Positions 25,750 through 34,654 are shown, counted from the first letter of the stretch. The stretch: 64,000 bases of DNA from JARYLZ01 sp964388275 (GCA_964388275.1 CAYLZD010000003.1:122903-186902); one strand, 5' to 3'. Made by a program: numbers and translations. Notes: generated from the letters alone by a model not told the origin.

Positions 25750-27154
25750 CGTCCTCGGGAAGATAGCGGATATTGGGTGGAGGATTCAGCGCGATGTTCT
25801 CGAACCTGGCGTACTGCGGCACCCACGCGATGGGCACTTCGCCAGTCTCTCCGTTGCGCTGTTTGCCGATGATGATAACCGCCTTGTTCTCGTCCTCGGG
25901 CGGACCGTCCTCGGTTTCCCTGTTCCTGTGCACGAACATGACCACGTCGGCGTCCTGCTCTATGGATCCGGATTCTCGCAAATCGGCGAGCATGGGTTTG
26001 CCGCTGGAGCGCAGTTCGACGGCCCTGTTCAGCTGCGATATGGCGATTATCGGTATGCCGAGATCCTTCGCCAACCCCTTCAGAGACCGGCTGATCGTGG
26101 CGATCTCCCGCTCGCGGCTCTCACGGATGCTGGGCGCCGTCATCAGCTGCATATAATCGACGATGATCATGCGGGCGCCGTGCTCGTGCACCATGCGTCT
26201 TGCCTTGGCTCGCAGTTCGAGTATCGATATGCCCGGCGTGTCGTCGATGTACAGCTTGGCGTGCGAAAGTTTGCCGACGTAGGTGGCGAGTTTGCCGTAG
26301 TCTTCCTCCTTGACACGGCCCGTGCGCACGAGCTGCATGCTGATCCGGGCTTCCGCGCACAAAAGGCGCAGGGCGAGCTGCTCCTTCGACATTTCAAGGC
26401 TGAAAATGCCGACGGGGATATCGTGTTCGAGCGCGGCGTTCCTGGCCATCGACAGCGCGAGAGCCGTCTTGCCCATGGACGGACGCGCGGCGATGATAAT
26501 CAGGTCCGTGTCCTGCCAGCCGCCCGTCTTGTAGTCGAGCAGATCGTAACCGGAAGGTATGCCCGTGATGCCGCCGATGTGCTTTTCGGCGAGTTCCTTG
26601 ATTTTCTCCACAAGAGGATGAACCACGGCGCCCAGCTCGACATAGCTTTTCTTGATATGCAGTTCGGAGAGCTGCAGCAGTCTTGTCTCCGCCCCGTCTA
26701 TGACCTCGAAGGCGTCAGTGGAGTCGATATAGCACTCGTCCATTATTTGCGAGTTGATCTCGATCAGCTGGCGTTTGAGCGCTTTTTCAAGCACAAGACG
26801 GCAATGATGCTCGATATGAGAGGGCGAAACGACCTCTGAAGTGAGCTGCGTCAGATAATACATCGAGCCCGTGCGCTCGAGCTGTCCGCGTCTTCTCAAC
26901 TCCTCCCCCACCGTGATGATGTCGACCGGCTGGTTGCCTCGATAGAGCGCGTTGATGGCCTCGAATATCAGTCGATGCGCTTCCTTGTAAAACGCCTCGG
27001 CCGTTATGGTCGCAATGGCGATCGAGACGGCTGTCTCCGGCTGCACGAGCATGGCGCCGAGTACGGCTTTCTCGATATCCGTCGCCTGCGGGGGCATTCT
27101 TCCCGCGGTTCGCGCCGGCGCTTCTTGCATCGTCTTTTCCGCGTCGAAGGCCAT
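25733..27154 (-). CDS. dnaB: replicative DNA helicase DnaB
   Basis: At 473 residues it has the standard length. The N-terminal helical domain (AVLGAMLVQPETAVSIA ...) is followed by the RecA-like motor with Walker A in ARPSMGKTALAL, Walker B in MIIVDYMQLM, and AISQLNRAVE followed by ESGSIEQDADVVMFVHR. It unwinds DNA 5'-3' at the replication fork and contacts primase. It starts four bases after the uracil-DNA glycosylase stop and overlaps the next gene, so it sits in the middle of the long minus-strand operon. No intein interrupts it. Confidence 0.97.
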   Translation of the reverse strand: MAFDAEKTMQEAPARTAGRMPPQATDIEKAVLGAMLVQPETAVSIAIATITAEAFYKEAHRLIFEAINALYRGNQPVDIITVGEELRRRGQLERTGSMYYLTQLTSEVVSPSHIEHHCRLVLEKALKRQLIEINSQIMDECYIDSTDAFEVIDGAETRLLQLSELHIKKSYVELGAVVHPLVEKIKELAEKHIGGITGIPSGYDLLDYKTGGWQDTDLIIIAARPSMGKTALALSMARNAALEHDIPVGIFSLEMSKEQLALRLLCAEARISMQLVRTGRVKEEDYGKLATYVGKLSHAKLYIDDTPGISILELRAKARRMVHEHGARMIIVDYMQLMTAPSIRESREREIATISRSLKGLAKDLGIPIIAISQLNRAVELRSSGKPMLADLRESGSIEQDADVVMFVHRNRETEDGPPEDENKAVIIIGKQRNGETGEVPIAWVPQYARFENIALNPPPNIRYLPEDDETPF

Positions 27155-27158
27155 GGCG

Positions 27159-27896
27159 TCACTCCTGCCGCGTCCCGGAGGAGCGCAACACGTCGTACAT
27201 GGCCTTGAATTTCTTCACATCCTCCCAGGTGGGACGCTTCCATTCCGCGTTTCTCAACAGCGCGGCGGGATGATAGGTGACCATCAGCGGTATGCCCTGA
27301 TAGGAGTGCGTCTTGCGCCTAAGCGCTGTAAGGGTATCGGAAGACCGAAGCAGGGTCTGGGCGGCGATCCGTCCCAAAGCCAGCATGAGCAGCGGTCTGA
27401 TCATGCGGAGCTGATGATGCAGGTACGGTTCGCATTGCGCCACTTCCGAGGCGAGTGGATCGCGATTTCCGGGAGGCCTGCACTTGAGAATGTTGCAGAT
27501 GTACACTTCCTCCCTTTGCAGTCCGATCGCCTCCAGGATCTGGTTGAGCAACTGTCCGGCTCTTCCGACGAATGGTTCGCCGCGCAGGTCCTCATCCGCT
27601 CCGGGAGCTTCGCCGATGAGGACAATGTCGGCTTCCGGATTGCCGGCGCCGAAGACGAAATTCGTGCGCGTTCCACCCAGAGGGCATTTCATGCAACCGT
27701 CGATCATGCAGCGGAATTCCTCCAGCGTGCCGGCTTCCGGGAAACGCGCCGGATCCGGCGACCGCCTCTCCTGCGCCTGACGGTCGCTCCGGGCCGCCTT
27801 CCCGGTATGCTGGAGCAGGCCTTCGAGCGACGGAAGCGGGAGGGAATCCCCGTACAGTTCGCGTTGTTGCCGCAGATATCGTTTCAAATCAGACAC
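27159..27896 (-). CDS. type-4 uracil-DNA glycosylase (4Fe-4S)
   Basis: The product of about 245 residues has four Cys in the family 4 arrangement: GCMKC before PLGGTRT, CNILKCRPPGNRDP and VAQCEPY. Catalytic motif 1 is GEAPGADEDLRGEPFVGRAG and motif 2 is YHPAALLRN. It removes uracil from DNA as the first step of base excision repair. I prefer the GTG at 27896 (VSDLKRYLRQQ) because the family starts with this helix; a TTG at 27962 overlapping the coaBC stop would add 22 residues without conservation. It is placed directly before dnaB. Confidence 0.9.
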   Translation of the reverse strand: MSDLKRYLRQQRELYGDSLPLPSLEGLLQHTGKAARSDRQAQERRSPDPARFPEAGTLEEFRCMIDGCMKCPLGGTRTNFVFGAGNPEADIVLIGEAPGADEDLRGEPFVGRAGQLLNQILEAIGLQREEVYICNILKCRPPGNRDPLASEVAQCEPYLHHQLRMIRPLLMLALGRIAAQTLLRSSDTLTALRRKTHSYQGIPLMVTYHPAALLRNAEWKRPTWEDVKKFKAMYDVLRSSGTRQE

Positions 27897-27958
27897 GATG
27901 AAGATGGTCCTTGAATCGCGTTTTGTGCTTCGTAAACTACGAGTAACAGAGACGCCCG

Positions 27959-29179
27959 TCAAGGCGCAAGGCAGCTCATCAGATGCACCGATCTGTCGAG
28001 GATGAGGTGCGCCAGTTCCTTTTTGCTCATAAGGCCGGGTTCCTCGCTGCTGCCGTCGGCGAAGAGCAGGGTCGCGACATTCGTGTCCGATCCGAAGCCG
28101 GCGCCCGGGACATTCGGATTGTTGAGCACGATGAAATCCGCGCCTTTCCTCTCCATCTTCGCGCGCGCATTCCTTTCCGCATCGTCCGTCTCGAGGGCGA
28201 AACCCACGACTATCTGCCGCCGCTTGTTCAGACCGACATGTTCGAGTATGTCCGGATTGCGTTCGAGCCGCAATGTGATCCCGCTGCCCGCCTGCTCCTT
28301 CCTGATTTTCGACGGGGCCGGATCGGACGGCCGATAATCGGCGACGGCGGCCGCCATGACGAGAATGCGCGCGTCCCCGGCCGCTTCCAGGACCGCGGCG
28401 TACATCTGCGCGGCGGACTTCACGTCCACGCGTCGCACTCCGCGGGGCGTCCGCAGCGCTGTAGGCCCGGTAACGAGCAATGCGTCCGCGCCGCGCCGCG
28501 CGGCCGCCTCCGCAACGGCGAAGCCCATCTTGCCGGAACTGTAATTTCCGATATAGCGAACCGGATCCACGGCTTCCCAGGTGGGACCGGCTGTAACCAG
28601 CACTGTAATGCCCGCCAGGTCGCGCGCGCCCGGCATGACAGCGAGCTCGACGGCATCCATCAGTTCGTCGGTATCCGGGAGGCGTCCCGGACCGGAAAGG
28701 CCGCTCGCCAGTTCGCCCTCGCCGGGAGGCACAATGACGACACCTCGGCGGCGCAGCGTCTCGAGATTATCCTGCGTCGCGGGATTGGAGAACATGTCGG
28801 CATCCATCGCCGGACTGACAACGAGCGGACAGCGCAGCGACAGCGCCAGGGCGGTCAGGGCATTGTCCGCCAACCCGCACGCCAGCTTCGCTATGGTATT
28901 CGCGGAAGCCGGCGCAATGATCATCGCGTCCGCCCAGGTTCCCAGTTCGACGTGCCTGATGCTCCCGCCGCCTTCGTCCGGAAACATATCCAGCACGACA
29001 TCCGCCCGGGACAGCGTGGCCAAAGTCAGAGGGGTTATGAAGCGGCAGGCAGCCGGAGTCATGGTCACGCGCGCTTCGGCGCCGGCCCGCGCCAGTTCGC
29101 GCAACAGCAATGCCGATTTGTAAGCGGCGATGCTGCCGGTGACACCCACTATTATCCGCTTGCCGGAGAGACGCCTCAT
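27959..29179 (-). CDS. coaBC: bifunctional phosphopantothenoylcysteine decarboxylase / phosphopantothenate-cysteine ligase
   Basis: A 406-residue two-domain enzyme for two consecutive steps of coenzyme A synthesis. The flavoprotein CoaC half shows GVTGSIAAYKSALLLREL, the catalytic His in RHVELGTWAD, the SANTIAKLACGLADN flavin loop and the PAMDADMF motif. The CoaB half shows TAGPTWEAVDPVRYIGN, GKMGFAVAEAA and ALETDD. The position of the usual active-site Cys in the ACGxxGxGR motif reads LASGLSGPGRL, that is Ser. The start overlaps the rpoZ stop by four bases. Confidence 0.94.
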   Translation of the reverse strand: MRRLSGKRIIVGVTGSIAAYKSALLLRELARAGAEARVTMTPAACRFITPLTLATLSRADVVLDMFPDEGGGSIRHVELGTWADAMIIAPASANTIAKLACGLADNALTALALSLRCPLVVSPAMDADMFSNPATQDNLETLRRRGVVIVPPGEGELASGLSGPGRLPDTDELMDAVELAVMPGARDLAGITVLVTAGPTWEAVDPVRYIGNYSSGKMGFAVAEAAARRGADALLVTGPTALRTPRGVRRVDVKSAAQMYAAVLEAAGDARILVMAAAVADYRPSDPAPSKIRKEQAGSGITLRLERNPDILEHVGLNKRRQIVVGFALETDDAERNARAKMERKGADFIVLNNPNVPGAGFGSDTNVATLLFADGSSEEPGLMSKKELAHLILDRSVHLMSCLAP

Positions 29180-29466
29180 GCTTCCTTGTATCGATAGCGG
29201 AGGCGGGAATTCAACAGATCCTCCACAGCCTGCTGTGTCGGCTTCCGCATTTTTTCGAATTCGATGCTGATGCGCGCCTGTTCAGGATTGATTTCGATTT
29301 CCTCTTCCGAATCATTGCGGGTCGTGAACATCTCAAGTTCCTGGTTCAGACGGATCTTGATCTCCTCGTTCACCTGCCGGGCCCTCTTCGAGAGCACCAC
29401 TATGGCTTCGTAGATGTTTTCCGCGTGCTTGTCGAGCTGTTTAAGTTCGAGCGGTTCCAGTGACAT
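29176..29466 (-). CDS. rpoZ: RNA polymerase omega subunit
   Basis: A 96-residue protein. NIYEAIVVLSKRARQVNEEIK is the conserved omega core (the counterpart of the R-residue helix in E. coli RpoZ), followed by a charged region and the C-terminal KPTQQAVEDLL. Omega helps assemble and stabilise beta-prime. The gmk-rpoZ-coaBC order seen here is common across bacteria and supports the call. It starts nine bases after gmk and overlaps coaBC by four. Confidence 0.88.
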   Translation of the reverse strand: MSLEPLELKQLDKHAENIYEAIVVLSKRARQVNEEIKIRLNQELEMFTTRNDSEEEIEINPEQARISIEFEKMRKPTQQAVEDLLNSRLRYRYKEA

Positions 29467-29475
29467 GCATGTCTC

Positions 29476-30072
29476 CTATTTTGCGATACTCCGTGAATTC
29501 GTGTTTCGTTTGATTCCCGCCAATTCCTCGATGATGCCGGCGACCAGCGGCACGGAACGGGACAGGTCGTCGTTGACCACCACGCGATCGAAATGCGGGG
29601 CCTGCGCGAGTTCCCATGCCGCTCGCGCCACCCTTTCCTCTATCACATCTTCCGTTTCGGATCCTCGATGACGCAGGCGTTCCCTGAGAGTGTCGAGATC
29701 CGGAGGACGTATGAAGATTAGGGTTGAAATGCTCGGATACGCTCGTTTTACGGACAAAGCCCCCTTTACATCGACGTCGAAGAGAAGGTGTCTGCCCGCT
29801 CGCTCCGCGTTTTCTATTTCGGATACCGGAGTCCCGTACAGATTGCCGAACACCTCCTCCCACTCCACGAAACTGTGCGAGCTGATGCCCTTGAGAAACT
29901 CCTCTCGTGTCAGGAAGTGGTAGTCTTCCCCTTCCTTTTCCCTGTCCCTTTTCGGGCGGGTGGTCGCGGAAACCGAAAACGAGAGATCCGGGAACATCGC
30001 CAGGATCCTCCGCGCAATGGTGGTCTTGCCCGAACCGCTGGGCGCCGAAAGCACGAACAGCATTCCGGTCAC
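29476..30072 (-). CDS. gmk: guanylate kinase
   Basis: A 198-residue enzyme converting GMP and ATP to GDP and ADP. The P-loop is SAPSGSGKTTIARRI; the GMP-binding segment has SATTRPKRDREKEGEDYHFL and FVEWEEVFGNLYGT; and FDVDVKGALSVK and FIRPPDLDTLRERLRHRG follow. Length and motif order are standard. Its ATG overlaps the yicC stop by four bases (ATGA), a sign of translational coupling. Confidence 0.96.
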   Translation of the reverse strand: MTGMLFVLSAPSGSGKTTIARRILAMFPDLSFSVSATTRPKRDREKEGEDYHFLTREEFLKGISSHSFVEWEEVFGNLYGTPVSEIENAERAGRHLLFDVDVKGALSVKRAYPSISTLIFIRPPDLDTLRERLRHRGSETEDVIEERVARAAWELAQAPHFDRVVVNDDLSRSVPLVAGIIEELAGIKRNTNSRSIAK

Positions 30073-30944
30073 TCCACGTTCTGGATCTGCTCGCGGATGC
30101 GTTCGAGCTCTTCCTTGATTCCGACCACCAGGTGAGCGATATCGGCGTCGCAGGACTTGGAGCCGATCGTGTTGACCTCGCGGTTCATTTCCTGAAGGAG
30201 GAAGCCCAGCGCCCGGCCTCCGGATTCCGAGGATGCGAGCGAATCCCGGAAAAACGCTGTATGACTGCGGAAACGGACGATCTCCTCGGTAATATCCAGT
30301 TTGTCCGCGAGCAGCACGATCTCGAGTTCGAGCCGCTGCGGATCGGCCTCGCCGGGCGCCAGCAGTCGCTCCACGCGTTCCCGCAGACGCTTGCGTTCCA
30401 CATCCGAACGCGCCCGCGAAAGCTCCTCTATGCGGGCGAGTCTCTCTTCCATCAGATCCAGCCTCGCCAGCAGATCCCTGGTCAGTTCCGCCCCTTCCCT
30501 CTCCCTCATCCCGATCAGCATGTCGACGGCTTCATCCACGGCTTCGAGAACCATCTTCCATTCCTCCTCGCCGGTCAGCGCGGGCTCCTCCACGGACAGC
30601 ACGTCAGGAAAGCGGAGCAGCGTGTCCAAAGTCACGTCCCCTCCGACCCCCAGTTCATCCCGCATGCGCGAGAGCACGGTGCTCCAATTCCGCGCCGCCT
30701 GCAGGTTTACGTACTGCGCGACAGCGGCTTCCGTGCGCTCCACGGCGATCGTGATGGTCACCTTGCCCCTGGCAAGCCGCGCCCGCACCCGTTCCTTGAG
30801 CTCTCCTTCCCGGTGTTGGGCGCTGCGGGGCAGCCTCGCCGAAAATTCGAAATAACGGTTGTTGACGCTGCGCATCTCCGCTGTAACCGCTATCCCGTCT
30901 CTCGCGGACGTTCCGTTTCCGTATCCTGTCATGCTCGCAAGCAT
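30069..30944 (-). CDS. yicC: YicC family endoribonuclease-like protein
   Basis: A 291-residue protein beginning MLASMTGYGNG, the family signature, then VTAEMRSVNNRYFEF. The C-terminal part has LGFLLQEMNREVNTIGSKS, the highly conserved block with acidic residues thought to be catalytic. YicC-family proteins have been reported as endoribonucleases acting on RNA turnover in other bacteria. It is the first gene of the long minus-strand chain, with a well-formed promoter just upstream. Confidence 0.93.
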   Translation of the reverse strand: MLASMTGYGNGTSARDGIAVTAEMRSVNNRYFEFSARLPRSAQHREGELKERVRARLARGKVTITIAVERTEAAVAQYVNLQAARNWSTVLSRMRDELGVGGDVTLDTLLRFPDVLSVEEPALTGEEEWKMVLEAVDEAVDMLIGMREREGAELTRDLLARLDLMEERLARIEELSRARSDVERKRLRERVERLLAPGEADPQRLELEIVLLADKLDITEEIVRFRSHTAFFRDSLASSESGGRALGFLLQEMNREVNTIGSKSCDADIAHLVVGIKEELERIREQIQNVE

Positions 30945-30975
30945 AGTTTTCTTGTTCTCCTACTCTCCAGAATTT

Positions 30976-31007
30976 CAATAATACGCAATATTTGCTATTT
31001 TCTCAAA
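30976..31007 (-). promoter_or_regulatory. Bacteroidota-type promoter for the yicC operon
   Basis: On the minus strand TTTG (31007-31004), 20 bases, then TATTATTG (30983-30976). This differs from the primary Bacteroidota promoter consensus (TTTG, 19-21 bases, TAnnTTTG) at one position. Transcription would begin close to 30970, leaving a leader of about 25 bases before the yicC start. Confidence 0.65.
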
Positions 31008-31039
31008 ATGCATTTGAGATTAGCGAATTCCGGCTATTC

Positions 31040-31681
31040 ATGACGACCGGTCCACTGGTATCGATAATACTCCCGACCTACAACCGAGCCCGCCTGCTGC
31101 CTCGGGCGGTCGGCTCGGTGCTGAAACAAACCTGGACGAATTGGGAACTCGTCATACTGGACGACGGAAGTGTCGACGAGACACCGTTGCTTCTTGAACG
31201 CATGGCCAGGGACGACAAACGAGTCCGCGTGTTCCGGCATGCGAACATCGGTCCCGGTGAAACCCGTAATCGGGGCCTGAAGAATTCTTGCGGAGAATAC
31301 GTCGCTTTTCTCGACTCCGACGACGAATACCTGCCCCGGCACATCGAACTCCGGGCCCGTTTTCTGCTCGAACATCCCGATGTCGATTTCCTGCACGGCG
31401 GAGTAGCGCTCTCCGGACCGTTCTCGCGCCTCGCGGTCCCTGATGCGCTGAACCCGTCGAGAACCATATCCGTCACGGAATGCGCCGTGGGAGGGACTTT
31501 TTTCGCGCGGCGCCCGGCTCTGGAGCAGTCGAGCGGATGGACCTCCGGTTACGCCGAGGACTTCAGGCTTCTCGAGGAGTTGAGCTTGCGGATTCGGGTC
31601 GTGAAGGTGGATTTCCCGACATACGTCTATCACCGCGAATCCGACGACAGCCGGTGCAGCAATTTTCGGCCTGAGAACTGA
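31040..31681 (+). CDS. glycosyltransferase family 2
   Basis: The ATG at 31040 gives 213 residues starting MTTGPLVSIILPTYNRARLL, the canonical GT-A opening. LVILDDGSVDETPLLLE binds the nucleotide, GETRNRGLKNS follows, and FLDSDDEYLP holds the metal-binding DxD. There is no membrane anchor and the enzyme is short, so it probably transfers a single sugar to a soluble or lipid-linked acceptor. It is divergent from yicC and followed after 26 bases by a histidine kinase gene, with which it may share an mRNA. Confidence 0.9.
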   Translation: MTTGPLVSIILPTYNRARLLPRAVGSVLKQTWTNWELVILDDGSVDETPLLLERMARDDKRVRVFRHANIGPGETRNRGLKNSCGEYVAFLDSDDEYLPRHIELRARFLLEHPDVDFLHGGVALSGPFSRLAVPDALNPSRTISVTECAVGGTFFARRPALEQSSGWTSGYAEDFRLLEELSLRIRVVKVDFPTYVYHRESDDSRCSNFRPEN

Positions 31682-31707
31682 AACCGACCACCGATCCCGC
31701 ATACCCG

Positions 31708-32901
31708 ATGCCCCGCACCCCGGTACCGACCAACATCAAGCTTTTCCTCGTGATACTGGCTCTGGCCATCGTGATCGGACTGCTCCTTTACACGCAGGGC
31801 ATAGTGCGGCAGCTTCAGGAGAAGGAACATCGCTACGCGGATCTTTACGTGAAGGCCCTCGAATATCTCGGCAGCGAACAGGCTTCGGAGAACCCGGACC
31901 TGACGCTGATCACCGAGGAAATCATCAACAAAATTGATTTCCCCATAATCATCGCGGATCCCGAACACAATCCCTCCGGCTTTAAAAACCTCGACGTGGA
32001 TTCCACTCTCACCGGCAGGGCCCTGCAGGACTTCCTTGTCGAACAGCGCGACGCGATGAGCGCCGGAAATCCTCCGCTCGCCCTGATGTACCAGGATACA
32101 ATCGTCACGCAATATGTCTACTACGACGAGTCGCGCCTGGTCAAGCAACTGAGGGCTCTGCCCTATATCGAGCTCGCGGTGGCCGCGTTGTTCATACTGA
32201 TCGGCTACATCAGTTTCAGCTATATCAAAAGAAGCGAGCAGGCCAACATATGGGTGGGCATGTCCAAGGAAACGGCCCATCAGCTCGGCACACCGCTATC
32301 CAGCCTGCTGGGCTGGCTCGCCCTCCTGCGGGAAGCGCCCGGATCGACGCCGGATGCCCGTTCGCTGCTCGATGAGATGGAAAACGACGTGCTGCGGCTT
32401 CAGCGCATCGCTTTGCGTTTCTCGAAAATCGGATCCAGGCCCGATCTGAACGAGGAAAATCTTCTAGAGGCGATCGACAGGTCGGTCGAGTATTACAGGA
32501 AACGGATCCCGCGTTTCGGCAAGAAAGTGGAAATCGTCCGTGAATCCGCGGCGACAGAAATAAACGTCCTTTGCAATGCGGAACTCCTCGAGTGGGTTTT
32601 CGAAAACCTCATGAAGAACGCGCTCGATGCCATCGAGGGAAGTTCGGGGCGCATCGTGTTTTCAGTGCGCGCAAGCGGCGCATGGGCGTTGATCGACGTC
32701 AGCGACACGGGAAGGGGTATAGACCTGCGGCGCCGGAAGGACATTTTCCGCCCGGGCTACAGCACTAAAAAACGCGGATGGGGGCTTGGACTCAGCCTAT
32801 CGCGCCGGATCATCGAGAACTATCACAAGGGCAGGCTCTACGTGCTGTCCAGCGAAGCCGGAAAAGGCACTACCTTCCGCATCAAGCTGAAGCGCGGATA
32901 A
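31708..32901 (+). CDS. membrane sensor histidine kinase
   Basis: A 397-residue protein with membrane segments at about 10-28 and 152-172 flanking an extracytoplasmic domain of about 120 residues. There is no HAMP or PAS domain. The H-box is SKETAHQLGTPLSSLLGW with His at about 191. The ATPase domain shows WVFENLMKNALDAIE (N box), DTGRGIDL (G1) and GWGLGLSLSRRII (G2). No response regulator adjoins it, so the partner is elsewhere. The signal is unknown. Its stop converges on secG with 18 bases between. Confidence 0.9.
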   Translation: MPRTPVPTNIKLFLVILALAIVIGLLLYTQGIVRQLQEKEHRYADLYVKALEYLGSEQASENPDLTLITEEIINKIDFPIIIADPEHNPSGFKNLDVDSTLTGRALQDFLVEQRDAMSAGNPPLALMYQDTIVTQYVYYDESRLVKQLRALPYIELAVAALFILIGYISFSYIKRSEQANIWVGMSKETAHQLGTPLSSLLGWLALLREAPGSTPDARSLLDEMENDVLRLQRIALRFSKIGSRPDLNEENLLEAIDRSVEYYRKRIPRFGKKVEIVRESAATEINVLCNAELLEWVFENLMKNALDAIEGSSGRIVFSVRASGAWALIDVSDTGRGIDLRRRKDIFRPGYSTKKRGWGLGLSLSRRIIENYHKGRLYVLSSEAGKGTTFRIKLKRG

Positions 32902-32919
32902 GCTGCCCTAGGGTCAAGG

Positions 32920-33288
32920 TCAATTGCCTTGATCGGCGGGGGCCTGTTGCGGCGCGGCCGGCGCCGGGGCTTGTTGCGCATCCTGCTGGGGCGCCGACAT
33001 TCTCATCGGCTGCTCCTGTATCTGGCGGGTGATAATGCTCTCCTGAGTCTCCTCCGAGGGGAGGAAAAACATGTTCACCGCGAACACCAGAACCACGAAT
33101 ACCCCCGCCAGCACCCACGTCGCTTTGGCCAGCACGTCCGCGGCCCGGCGCACCCCCAGCATGCTGCCCACGCCGCTCGTGCCCCCGAACGCGCCGGACA
33201 AGCCTTGCCCCTTGCTGCTTTGCATGAGTATGACGATCGTCATCAGGATGCCGACCAGTATTATGAGTATCATCAGAACGTCAAACAT
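32920..33288 (-). CDS. secG: preprotein translocase subunit SecG
   Basis: A 122-residue protein with two membrane helices: MFDVLMILIILVGILMTIVI, and ATWVLAGVFVVLVFAVNMFF. Between them lies the conserved cytoplasmic loop MQSSKGQGLSGAFGG followed by LGVRRAADVLAKAT. SecG assists SecYE during export. The Pro/Ala/Gln-rich tail is typical for the group. A promoter-like site lies 25-56 bases upstream. Confidence 0.94.
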   Translation of the reverse strand: MFDVLMILIILVGILMTIVILMQSSKGQGLSGAFGGTSGVGSMLGVRRAADVLAKATWVLAGVFVVLVFAVNMFFLPSEETQESIITRQIQEQPMRMSAPQQDAQQAPAPAAPQQAPADQGN

Positions 33289-33312
33289 GTCATCTCCAAG
33301 ATTTCCGAATTA

Positions 33313-33344
33313 TAAATATACGAAGCAATCGGCATCCGGGCAAA
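33313..33344 (-). promoter_or_regulatory. Bacteroidota-type promoter for secG
   Basis: On the minus strand TTTG (33344-33341), 20 bases, then TATATTTA (33320-33313), one base from the TAnnTTTG consensus. The same stretch also reads TTGCCC, 17 bases, TATATT in sigma-70 terms. The secG ATG is at 33288, giving a short leader. Confidence 0.65.
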
Positions 33345-33366
33345 TACCGCGAATACGTGCGCGTCT

Positions 33367-34245
33367 TCAGCTCGTCAGCGTTTCCGCATGGTAGCTGGAT
33401 CGCACCAGAGGGCCGGATTCCACGCGTTTGAATCCCAGTTCCAGGCCGATCGTCTTCCAGATCTCGAACTCGCTCGGCGTCACGTATCTCGCCACGGGCG
33501 CGTGCATCCTCGTCGGTTGAAGATACTGGCCTATGGTTACCATGTCCACGCCGATGCGCCGGAGATCCTTCAGCATCAGAATAATTTCATCGTCCGTCTC
33601 GCCGAGCCCTGCCATGAAACCGGTCTTGCTGACGAGTCCCGCCTCGCGCGCGCAGGAAAGCACGTTTAGACTCCGCTCGTACCGGGCCTGAGGGCGCACT
33701 TTCGGGTAAAGCCGCGGCACGGTTTCAACATTGTGGTTGAGCACATCGGGACGAGCGTCGATCACGAGACGGAGCTGCTCTTCTTTTCCCTGAAAGTCGG
33801 GAATCAGCACTTCCACGGTGCATACGGGCGAGGTTTCGCGAATCAGGCGAATCGTCTCGGCGAAAGCTGATGCTCCACCGTCCGGAAGTTCGTCTCGATT
33901 CACCGAGGTGACGACGGCGTGCTTCAAGCCGAGTTCGCGGACGGCCTCGGCCACTCTGCGGGGTTCATCGAGGTCCGGCGGCGCCGGCCTGCCGGTTTTC
34001 ACCGCGCAGAATCCGCAGCTGCGCGTGCAGGTATCCCCGAGTATCATGAAAGTGGCCGTACCCCGGTTCCAGCACTCGTTCACGTTGGGACATCGGGCGT
34101 CCTCGCATACCGTGTTCAGCGCGTGTTGTCTCAATACGCCGTTGACGCGCGAATACGAAGCTCCCAGAGGAACCTTTATCTTGAGCCAGGGAGGCATTCT
34201 CCGGCGGGGCGTTCCGGATCCTCCGGTCAATTCTTCTTCCGTCAT
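33367..34245 (-). CDS. lipA: lipoyl synthase
   Basis: A 292-residue radical SAM enzyme. The auxiliary cluster motif CEDARCPNVNEC and the radical SAM motif CTRSCGFC are both intact, and the C-terminal RSSYHAET contains the conserved Ser that ligates the auxiliary cluster. LipA inserts two sulfur atoms into octanoyl groups on lipoyl domains. Its position downstream of the E1-E2 dehydrogenase genes fits, since the E2 lipoyl domain is a substrate. The start at 34245 leaves 48 bases to the preceding membrane-protein gene. Confidence 0.97.
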   Translation of the reverse strand: MTEEELTGGSGTPRRRMPPWLKIKVPLGASYSRVNGVLRQHALNTVCEDARCPNVNECWNRGTATFMILGDTCTRSCGFCAVKTGRPAPPDLDEPRRVAEAVRELGLKHAVVTSVNRDELPDGGASAFAETIRLIRETSPVCTVEVLIPDFQGKEEQLRLVIDARPDVLNHNVETVPRLYPKVRPQARYERSLNVLSCAREAGLVSKTGFMAGLGETDDEIILMLKDLRRIGVDMVTIGQYLQPTRMHAPVARYVTPSEFEIWKTIGLELGFKRVESGPLVRSSYHAETLTS

Positions 34246-34293
34246 TATGAACCCCTGAAATCCGTTTCGGAAAAGTACGGCGACTCGCTCATT

Positions 34294-34641
34294 TCAGCCG
34301 GCGGTGAAAAATGCCAGGTACATGGTCAAAGACAGCACCGTCAGCAAAACGAAGCCGCCGCTCGCGACCAGAAGCATCAGGAGTCGCATGGGTGATTCCG
34401 GCAGCTCATAACGCGAACGCCGCCTGCGGAACGCCCGGGCCGCCGCGATAGAAAAAAACACGGTGAACGGAAACGAGATTACGCTGAGTCCGAGAAGTGT
34501 CGTGGCGAAGGGAGCGGCCCCCTCGGCGGGCTCGCCGCCCAAATAACTCTGCAGGCCGGAATATAGGATGATCGTGCCCAGGATAAGAATCAACGCCGCG
34601 GCTGCGGCGCCTGCCGTTTTCATGGTGTTTCCGGCGGTCAT
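34294..34641 (-). CDS. small membrane protein of unknown function
   Basis: A 115-residue protein with three predicted membrane helices: about 10-30 (GAAAAALILILGTIILYSGL), 45-68 (TLLGLSVISFPFTVFFSIAA) and 88-112 (LLMLLVASGGFVLLTVLSL), with a basic loop AFRRRRSRYE between the second and third. I recognise no family. It lies between the E2 gene (13 bases upstream) and lipA, so it is probably co-transcribed. The second Met, six residues in, is an equally good start. Confidence 0.65.
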   Translation of the reverse strand: MTAGNTMKTAGAAAAALILILGTIILYSGLQSYLGGEPAEGAAPFATTLLGLSVISFPFTVFFSIAAARAFRRRRSRYELPESPMRLLMLLVASGGFVLLTVLSLTMYLAFFTAG

Positions 34642-34654
34642 CGGCTATGGCAGT

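Noticed and set aside
27983..29197. Plus-strand open frame (404 codons) antisense to coaBC
   Set aside because: Mirror of a conserved enzyme with all motifs on the minus strand.
32914..32932. Hairpin TCAAGG/CCTTGA between the histidine kinase and secG
   Set aside because: Only six base pairs, partly inside the secG coding end, and no T-run; too weak to call a terminator.
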